From the NCBI GenBank assembly GCA_036940085.1, contig JALLBK010000066.1, positions 1 to 36,996 on the forward strand: a DNA stretch of 36,996 nucleotides, written 5' to 3'. Below are positions 30,205-36,996 of the stretch, in pieces. Position 1 is the stretch's first letter. Every line of letters begins with the position of its first letter. A program made the translations under genes and the position numbers. The stretch comes from Discostella pseudostelligera (taxonomy: Eukaryota > Bacillariophyta > Thalassiosirophyceae > Thalassiosirales > Thalassiosiraceae). The notes beneath the pieces were generated by a model. That model was given only the letters and a program-made list of their open reading frames with translations. It was not told the origin of the DNA and searched no databases.

Positions 30205-33033
30205 CTACCCTCGATTATGTCGCACGATTTCGTCAAATGGATCGTCTTCTAGAATTTGTTGCTGGTGCTGATTGATTTGTTGTGACATGGTTGCAATTGC
30301 AGCAGGCACCGGCGCAATATTCACATAGCCAATATCCAAATCTGGAAGCTGAAACAACCCATTGTTTTTCATGGCTTTCATCGCATCCTCTTCCGTCTTT
30401 GGATTGCACTTTGGAGTACCCATAGGGTCAAAATGATTCGCTTTCGATNTTCATCGCATCCTCTTCCGTCTTTGGATTGCACTTTGGAGTACCCATAGGG
30501 TCAAAATGATTCGCTTTCGATTTTGTCGTGCATTTCGTGTCGTCATTTCCAACGGATACAAAGCTTTCCGATGCTGTCCGATTTATCTGCGCTATCTGCG
30601 CTGAAAAATCAGGCATTGGGGTTGTTCCATTATTTGCTAGGACCTGCACTGCATCGTCAGTTCCTTTGGACTTACACTTGGGAGTACCAAGCGGATCAAA
30701 ATGAGTTGTATTAGGATTTGTTGCGCATCTGATGTGTCCGGCGGCAGTGGGTAGTGGTGGCATTGGAAGACTTGACTTTGCTGTTGAAGGAACTGAGCTG
30801 TTGTCATAGTTAATTGTTGATGTACACGTTTGGTTGCTCGCAACACTATTCGCATCGCGAATCGGTGACGAGGGTGCCGTGGAGCCGAGTCCTGCAAACG
30901 ATTTCGAATTAAGACCAAGAACAATCGGAGCTTTATCGAAGCTATTGTTTCGAGACAACGGAGGCGCTGGTCGAATGTTGTGTTTCGCGGATTTGAAGAT
31001 CGATGTATTGGAGAGTGGGGAACGTTCCAACCCGATTGTGTTATCTTGTTGCATACTAATATTTGCTGACATTGTCAATTGCTTGCCCTCGAGATTTTCC
31101 ACTGGAAGAACTTCATGTGCAGATTGATGAACTCTACGATGGTCCTTGGAAATTCTGGAGTCTACCGTTGGTTCCCCTACATGACGCGCCTCTGATATCT
31201 GCTTGCGAAGGGATCGATATTTAGCATCTACTGCAACGCGAAGACTCTTTTCCTCAGCAAGTCGACGTTCCAGTTCTTTGATTTTTGATTCAAGCTCTTT
31301 GTTCTTATCCCTCTAAAAGGTCAACAAAGCTGATTGGGTGAGCGAACATGATGCAATCCACAAATCCAAAAATAAAATTTTGCGAATTCAGAAGCATTTC
31401 TCACCAAAAATCTTTTATCCGATTGAAGAGATGCAATGCAACGATCTGCATCAACAACCTCCGACCGTATCGTATCTAAATAATGCAATAGCTTTCCAAC
31501 ACCACCTGAACCACCGATCATGCTTCCATTCTTTCCTCTAGTACCATTCGAACTTGAACTTGCAATCGGTCGATTCGAACGCGGGATATTATTTTCTGTT
31601 TGCCCCGACGATGCATAGTCAGAGGCTCTGTCATCCGTAACAGCCCGTCGGGGTGCTAGCGGAAGCTGTAAATTTGCATTGACCGGTGGCTGTGATGGCT
31701 CCGACTGTGGTTGAGATTGAAGCTGCAGCTGAGGTACTTGATTTTGTTGGAGAGGTTGTTGCGGCAACGCTTGTATCAATGACACTGGGCCGTTGGATGC
31801 ACCCATCACCTGTCCAGTACCCAATGCAGTTGTTGGAACCCCCACTGTAGGGACGGGAATTTGGTCTGGATTTGCAAGTGGCACATGAGGGACACTCCCC
31901 GTCGCGACATTCTGCATCCCTTCTTGGGCTGGAATTGTAGCATTTAATTCTGGTGGTGGGTGCATAGCATTATTATTTACCCCTCCTCCCGTCTTGACAA
32001 CGAACCGTCCCTTCTTCTTTGTGGCCACTGCAGCGACACCCTCGGACGACGCAAACTCATTGCTAGTATAGCCATCCGATTGTTCTGGACAAACATTGTA
32101 AGCTGCTGTTCCCATGACATTGTCCGACGCATCTACACTGACCATCCCATTATTTGCATTCTGCTGTGAGGTGGTGCTGGGTATCGTCACGGCTCCGCTA
32201 GCGATAGTACTTAATGTTGCATCCTGTGCCTGCAAATTTGCAGTACTTCCACCTGTTTTCACTAGGAATCGTCCTTTTTGCTTTGTACTACCAGCGATCT
32301 GTTTCGTGGGGGTTAACGAAGTATCCGATGCGTAATCCGTTCCTTTCGCTGCAGCACTATTGCTATTCATTGTTGTTGCAGGAGCAGTGCCTTTCTTTAC
32401 AACAAATCTGCCACGTTTTATGGTTGACACAACATGCGCTGAATTTGTTTCTAAGGACTCTTGGGCATCGTTAATAACGGGAGCAGGATGATTATCAATC
32501 GGGACAGTAACCAAAGCAGCTCCTTTGACAACTCGAAACCGACTTTTTTTGATAGTTGTTGCCGGTTTAGGTTTAGGTGAGGTAGGAGAGTTCGAAGATA
32601 AAATTGGAGTCTGGATCATTGGCGGAGGTTGCTGTGTGGGTAACTGCTGGATTTGCCGCGGTTGTATAATTTGGTTTAGAATTACAGCATGTTGATGTTG
32701 GTTTTGTTGCGAGTCTGGACCAAGTACGACATGATTTGTCTGACCAGCTTCGTGCTGAAATAGTGGCTGAGGAAGAATAGGCTGTAATACCTGGGCTTGA
32801 TCATGATGATTTTGATGTGGATCAGAAGGAGGAGGGCACGGGGCATGTTGTGGCGACGATAGGTTTGGTGACATGTTCGGTGATGGCTGTGCTGATCGCA
32901 GCGCCGGGGAGGTTGGTGGACGATGATGATGATGCTGCTGCACTGTTTGGCCAACGTTCTGCTGCATCAAAGTTGGGTGCATCGGTTGCTGATGTGGCGC
33001 CAGCTGATTATCCTGTGGTAATTGACCAACCAT
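30205..33033 (-). CDS. Disordered Q-rich protein with four RFxV motifs (interrupted by an assembly join)
   Basis: Exon 1 is 33033-31405 and exon 2 runs from 31312 to the stop at 30205, with a 92-bp intron (GTGAGA...TTTAG). Exon 2 is broken by a 72-bp direct repeat around a single N at 30449. Removing one copy plus the N (73 nt) gives an open frame of about 887 aa in all. The protein is rich in Q, P, N and S and mostly disordered. Four basic motifs occur at residues about 165, 209, 255 and 343: S-R-F-R-V-V-K, G-R-F-V-V-K-K, G-R-F-L-V-K-T and G-R-F-V-V-K-T. A coiled coil (about 520-600) spans the intron site. Two H-F-D-P-x-G-T-P-K-C repeats lie near the C-terminus. I do not recognise the family. 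RFxV is the docking motif for OSR1/SPAK-type kinase CCT domains in animals, a possible but unproven parallel. Confidence 0.7.
30377..30521. repeat. 72-bp direct repeat flanking a single N (assembly join)
   Basis: Bases 30377-30448 and 30450-30521 are identical and separated only by N at 30449. This is what results when two contigs with unmerged overlapping ends are joined. The duplication shifts the frame of the minus-strand gene by 73 nt and splits it in two. Collapsing it restores one frame to the stop at 30205. Confidence 0.9.
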
Positions 33034-33278
33034 TTTGCGCGGTTACACTTGAGAATACTGTTGCCTACTACCGGCGTCCTCGCCATGGTCAATGGTCATG
33101 GGCTGCGTCTGCATCCTCGTGTGTCCTCGTCAAGCAAGCTGTCCGGCAGTGTGCGGCTTTCTTCTCACCCTATCTATCGTACCCGTGGAGATAATACAGA
33201 CTGAGCTCTTTGGAGATTCCCTCTTCACAAGCCTCCCGCCAAAACTAATACCATTCTACTAGGAGTACTTACCAACAC
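33034..33278. promoter_or_regulatory. Divergent promoter region with an E2F-like site
   Basis: The start codons of the RFxV gene (minus) and the ABC transporter (plus) are 245 bp apart. TCCCGCCAAAA at 33234-33244 is a partial E2F-like match. No other element is evident. Confidence 0.4.
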
Positions 33279-35408
33279 ATGCAACATGCAACAGCGACGG
33301 ACCCGCATCAAACCAACACCAACATAACAGCATCAATAATCAATACCATCGACCTCATTTTGGCTCATTGCTATTGCAATTTGCCCATTGCACTATTATT
33401 TAGCCATTGCCTACTGAGAACGTCGACGACAATGAATAAAGCTGATGAAACCGACACCGACAAGTCTCAATTACCACTCGACGGTAATGTTGGTGATAGT
33501 GAAGATGCACCCACATCTACAAAGCCATCCCTATGGAAACTCTTCCAACTCGCCTTCCCCGAAATACACATGCTCCTCCTCTCATTCGTGTTTATGATTG
33601 GCGCCGAGGCCGCGACGATGGTAACACCACTAGTGGTAGCCAATGCCTACGATATATTAATCGACCCATCCATTACTGAAAATTCGGAGCGCATGGAAGG
33701 CATTAACTACTGGATGATGCTGGCAATAATAATTACAATTGTGGGTATCACCGCCGGCTTTATACGAGCAACTATCCAAGGAGTTATTGGAGAACGTGTC
33801 GTAGCACGGCTACGATGTCGATTGTACAAGCGAATACTCATGCAAGAGATTGCATTCTTTGATACGCACAAGAGTGGAGAATTGGTGTCACGATTAGGGA
33901 GTGATACTACATTACTCCAATCGGTGGTGTCGGAGAGTTTACCCAATGTAGTTTCGGAATTGCTCAAGACAATATCAGCAATGGCACTCATGTTTTACAT
34001 CTCACCCAAGTTGGCTGGTTTGGCATTGGGTGGAGTCCTTGTCATATTCATGATTGGGCTGCCGATGGGCACATTATTGGGGAAGCTTAGTAAATCCTAT
34101 CAGGATGTTCTTGGACAAGCACAGACTCATTCCACCGAGGCAATTGGATCGATGCGTACAGTCCAAGCATTTGCGGCTGAGAAGAAGGAACTTGCTAGAT
34201 ATAGTGGTAAGATTGGTGATCCCGACAGTATTCCATTGTGGTGGCCTCCGAAGAATAAGAAGACGACGTACCGAGTTGGATTCTTCAAAGCCATTGCACA
34301 GTCTGGATTTTTCACGTGGATATTTGGTGCAGGATTTGGTTACCTTAACGTTACATTGTGGTATGGCTTCTATCTTGTGTTGCAGGAGGAGATGACTCTG
34401 GGTGGCTTGACTGCCTTCAACTCGTACATTATCAGTATTGGCTTCTCCATGGGGATGATGGCCCAAGCCATTGCTAGAGTATTCGAAGGCCTTGGTGCTA
34501 GTGGGCGTGTTTTTTATCTCATGGATCGCGTACCACAAATTCCAGAGCCGTTGCCAGATCCCAAAGCCGAACGAGCAATAGTGCAACCGGAGTCTATGGT
34601 GGGGGAGATTCGATTTGAGAATGTATCGTTCAGCTACCCCTCTCGACCTACACAACCGGTGCTGGAAGATGTGTCACTCACCATTCACCCCAACACTACC
34701 ACTGCATTGGTTGGGAGTAGTGGGGCAGGAAAATCGACAATTGTCAGTCTATTGCAGCGATTCTACGACACCAATCAAGGGAAGATCACCGTGGATGGAT
34801 ATGATCTCAAGAGTTTGGATTTGATGTGGCTGCGGCAACACATTGGGTACGTCCAGCAGGAACCTCAGTTGTTTGGATTGACCATACGTGAAAACATGTT
34901 GTATGGAGTTGATAGGGATGTTTCGCAGGAAGAATTAGAATCCGCCTCCAAGGATGCGTATGCCCATGAATTCATTGTTAAAATGTCTGAAGGTTATGAT
35001 ACTTTGGTCGGAGAACGTGGTGTGCAACTTAGTGGTGGACAGAGACAACGTGTAGCAATAGCACGAGCCCTATTGACGAACTGCCGTATATTATTACTCG
35101 ACGAGGCGACGTCGGCTTTAGACGCCGAATCGGAACATTTGGTTCAGCAAGCCATTGACAAAGCGGTTGTTGGGCGTACAGTTATCATCGTAGCTCACCG
35201 CTTGTCTACCATTCGTCGGGCAAATCAAATAGTCGTCATGGACAATCATAGAGTTGTGGACGTGGGAATGCATGATACTCTAATGGAGTCAAGTTCGAAG
35301 TATCAGGATCTTATCAAAAGGCAGAGTGTAATGATGAGAGATGTAACTTCAAGTGTATTGGATAGAATTCTACCAGGGATTCGTGATGGTGACGAAGAGG
35401 AGAATTAA
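33279..35408 (+). CDS. ABCB-type half-transporter
   Basis: The gene is intronless and encodes 709 aa from ATG 33279; ATG 33432 (M-N-K-A-D-E-T-D) is an alternative that drops a possible leader. A transmembrane domain (about 85-400) with about six spans has conserved A-F-F-D-T-H-K-S-G-E-L-V-S-R-L and Q-A-F-A-A-E-K. One nucleotide-binding domain follows: Walker A G-S-S-G-A-G-K-S-T at about 479, Q-loop Y-V-Q-Q-E-P-Q, signature L-S-G-G-Q at about 584, Walker B I-L-L-L-D-E-A-T-S with D at about 608, and H-loop A-H-R-L-S-T near 640. All ATPase residues are present. The layout matches TAP/ABCB8/ABCB10-type exporters, which work as homodimers or heterodimers. The hydrophobic stretch before residue 52 might be an organelle leader, but no clear ASAF motif is seen. 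Substrate and membrane are unknown. Confidence 0.93.
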   Translation: MQHATATDPHQTNTNITASIINTIDLILAHCYCNLPIALLFSHCLLRTSTTMNKADETDTDKSQLPLDGNVGDSEDAPTSTKPSLWKLFQLAFPEIHMLLLSFVFMIGAEAATMVTPLVVANAYDILIDPSITENSERMEGINYWMMLAIIITIVGITAGFIRATIQGVIGERVVARLRCRLYKRILMQEIAFFDTHKSGELVSRLGSDTTLLQSVVSESLPNVVSELLKTISAMALMFYISPKLAGLALGGVLVIFMIGLPMGTLLGKLSKSYQDVLGQAQTHSTEAIGSMRTVQAFAAEKKELARYSGKIGDPDSIPLWWPPKNKKTTYRVGFFKAIAQSGFFTWIFGAGFGYLNVTLWYGFYLVLQEEMTLGGLTAFNSYIISIGFSMGMMAQAIARVFEGLGASGRVFYLMDRVPQIPEPLPDPKAERAIVQPESMVGEIRFENVSFSYPSRPTQPVLEDVSLTIHPNTTTALVGSSGAGKSTIVSLLQRFYDTNQGKITVDGYDLKSLDLMWLRQHIGYVQQEPQLFGLTIRENMLYGVDRDVSQEELESASKDAYAHEFIVKMSEGYDTLVGERGVQLSGGQRQRVAIARALLTNCRILLLDEATSALDAESEHLVQQAIDKAVVGRTVIIVAHRLSTIRRANQIVVMDNHRVVDVGMHDTLMESSSKYQDLIKRQSVMMRDVTSSVLDRILPGIRDGDEEEN

Positions 35409-35728
35409 CATTCGTACCATCATTTCCAACATGTATGCAATTTAAAGGAGTTACTGTACAGGCTTGCACGCGTTTGCACTTAGGTATGGTGTGATATCTA
35501 CTAAAGACTTTAACACCCATGCATTATTGGATCGGTGACGGACGGAGCAGACTTAAGTTACCGACTCGAACGAAATTAGGTTACAGCCCAGGGTCCACTA
35601 CCAACAAGCGCATCTTCTGCAATTAAATGGCAATTAGGTTGCACCACCACCATTGTCATAGAAAAAGGACCACACCCAAACATTACCCTCATTCCTCTCC
35701 ACGTTTGACGCATTTTCAAGAGTAGATA
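35409..35728. other. Convergent spacer between ABC transporter and MATH/BTB gene
   Basis: These 320 bp are the 3' flanks of two convergent genes. I see no gene, RNA or repeat in them. Confidence 0.6.
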
Positions 35729-36847
35729 TCAAAGCTTCTCTCGACCCATCAACAACCCTTTTGCATGAGCTCTACCACGAAGTTCACTGACGCACATCAT
35801 GCTAAATTCCTCAAAATCCGCTTCGCTTTCCTTGACTTTCACTTCATTCTCTCCTCTTGCCAAAACTGCTAGAATATCATTGGTTAAGTCTGTGGGAGCC
35901 CCATTGAGTGTCTTGTACTTAAGGATTTCTAACTTGTTCTGAACAATAAAATTCATCACTGCCTCTTTGAGTAATGCACAGTTCCTCGAGTCTGCAAAAA
36001 GAAGATGCTCCATCACATTGCTACACGTAATAGTTGTTGAAAGGACATACCGGGCTTCTGCCTCAAGCTTCAGGTTTATCACAGCATACCTGTCAGCGGC
36101 TTCGATGATCTCCTGTGTGAGTGATATGTCGGTACCAAGACCAGTAATGTCGAATCCGTAAATATAGAGCAACAAGTTATGAAACATTCCAGCTGAAATA
36201 TTTGTGATTTCGACGACATTCGATGATCCGTCTTGTAAGGTCACGCACGATTCAGCAAGCTGTGGAGCAGCTCGTATCAAAATTTTACGATGAGCATAAA
36301 AAGTGGTAGGACTAGTCTTCTGCACTTTTTTCCTTCCTTCGCGAGTTGATTGTTTGTCACCAGCGACCTCGAATACAACGTCAGCAGATTCTTTGTCCAT
36401 GAACAAATCTTGGACAATTTTGCACGCTGAGGGATTCTGCGGGAAGAATGGCAATGGAGGATTCATGCTATCGCTACGCTTCATCCGGACATCAATAATT
36501 GAGGCGCCATTTACAAGATGGTTCAAGACTTTCTGTCGTGAAATGAATTGTTGGTAGCCCATATTGGTATACAAACGAAACTTGCGTATCAGGGAAGCTT
36601 CTATACCACCAGAAACTTTGTTGTCATGGTAATCTTTGACATCAAAACCAAATTCAATACTGATGCTGCCAAGGTTGCTTTCGGCTGCGAGGTAAATGAA
36701 AATCACATCTTCATCTGACTTTAAACCAGCCTCAGCGTCACCATGAGGGAAAAGCACCAGTCTCCACTTGCGCCCCAAGCAAAGAAAGGATTGAGAATTA
36801 ATAAATCTGTCATGGTCACTGTGTGTTACAAAGTCGTGGTGACCCAC
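35729..36847 (-). CDS. MATH/BTB-like protein, 5' end unresolved
   Basis: An open frame of about 372 codons ends at TGA 35729-35731. It starts only with GTG at 36847, preceded at once by TGA. The nearest ATG (36879) is in another frame and would join this one if a single base were added around 36835-36850, so a 1-nt error, a real frameshift or an unseen intron is likely. The N-terminal part (F-L-C-L-G-R-K-W-R-L-V-L-F-P-H-G-D) looks like a MATH/TRAF fold. A BTB/POZ domain follows from about 140 (A-D-V-V-F-E-V, F-Y-A-H-R-K-I-L, L-L-L-Y-I-Y-G). A BACK-like helical tail ends the protein. MATH-BTB proteins are substrate adaptors of CUL3 ubiquitin ligases. Confidence 0.75.
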   Translation of the reverse strand: MGHHDFVTHSDHDRFINSQSFLCLGRKWRLVLFPHGDAEAGLKSDEDVIFIYLAAESNLGSISIEFGFDVKDYHDNKVSGGIEASLIRKFRLYTNMGYQQFISRQKVLNHLVNGASIIDVRMKRSDSMNPPLPFFPQNPSACKIVQDLFMDKESADVVFEVAGDKQSTREGRKKVQKTSPTTFYAHRKILIRAAPQLAESCVTLQDGSSNVVEITNISAGMFHNLLLYIYGFDITGLGTDISLTQEIIEAADRYAVINLKLEAEARYVLSTTITCSNVMEHLLFADSRNCALLKEAVMNFIVQNKLEILKYKTLNGAPTDLTNDILAVLARGENEVKVKESEADFEEFSMMCVSELRGRAHAKGLLMGREKL

Positions 36848-36996
36848 TCATCACAGTCTCTATCGCCGTAGTAGGACATGGTATTGCTCTACTGTGAAGA
36901 TGTGATGGTCTACCAACCCTCGTAAAGCGGTGTCGATGTCACGTTGGTAGATTAAGGCGCAGTGGGTGGATCGTTCGTTGCAGGAGGGTGGAGGGG

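Noticed and set aside
30205..31102. Two separate small genes on either side of 30425
   Set aside because: They are one exon split by the false 72-bp duplication around the N.
1..36996. CRISPR arrays, bacterial operons or viral genes
   Set aside because: I saw no regularly spaced short direct repeats with unique spacers and no viral hallmark protein. Introns and plastid leaders mark the DNA as eukaryotic nuclear.

Overview
The window looks like nuclear DNA of a diatom, most likely a centric one near Thalassiosira or Skeletonema (inference). Genes are dense and sit on both strands. Short GT-AG introns of about 70-105 bp interrupt several of them. Several proteins begin with a signal peptide followed by an ASAF-type motif (A-S-A-F-T, C-S-A-F-H, S-T-A-F-T, T-S-A-F-T), the import signal of diatom plastids. 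A BspA-type leucine-rich-repeat gene of the kind expanded in these diatoms is also present. Several reading frames extend upstream of any ATG, so I moved their starts to the first plausible ATG.

Layout. 1-1327: two convergent tRNA-Ile(AAT) genes in spacer DNA. 1328-10791: a DENND4/Crag-like Rab exchange factor gene and a long coiled-coil gene. A 2,263-bp direct tandem duplication (4672-6934 and 6935-9197) leaves both parents intact and creates a third, in-frame chimeric gene between them. 10866-13908: the mitochondrial glycine-cleavage T-protein and the plastid ATP synthase gamma subunit, divergent, sharing a promoter with five CRE-like motifs. 14517-17619: a PPR protein and an unknown plastid-targeted protein, tail to tail. 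18233-24221: MLH1, a plastid-targeted LON-domain protein and a plastid-targeted bicupin. A 169-bp hairpin element lies at 24407-24575. 24783-27185: an F-box/LRR protein. 27429-28598: a BspA-LRR pseudogene. 28996-30100: PAM68-like photosystem II assembly factor. 30205-33033: a disordered protein with four RFxV motifs, broken by a one-N assembly join. 33279-35408: an ABCB half-transporter. 35729-36847: a MATH/BTB-like protein.

Shared themes. Much of the window serves photosynthesis and organelles: ATP synthase gamma, PAM68, T-protein, PPR, LON-domain protein and bicupin. E2F-like motifs (GGCGGGAAA or TTTCCCGCC) recur in five intergenic promoter regions. The clearest are a palindromic module before the PPR gene and a CCAAT-E2F cluster before MLH1.

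Most notable observations: the duplication-born chimeric gene, the compensatory acceptor-stem change in the tRNA pair, the CRE cluster, the repeated E2F-like module, the RFxV-repeat protein, the hairpin element, and the LRR pseudogene whose 138-bp repeat period itself reveals a deletion.
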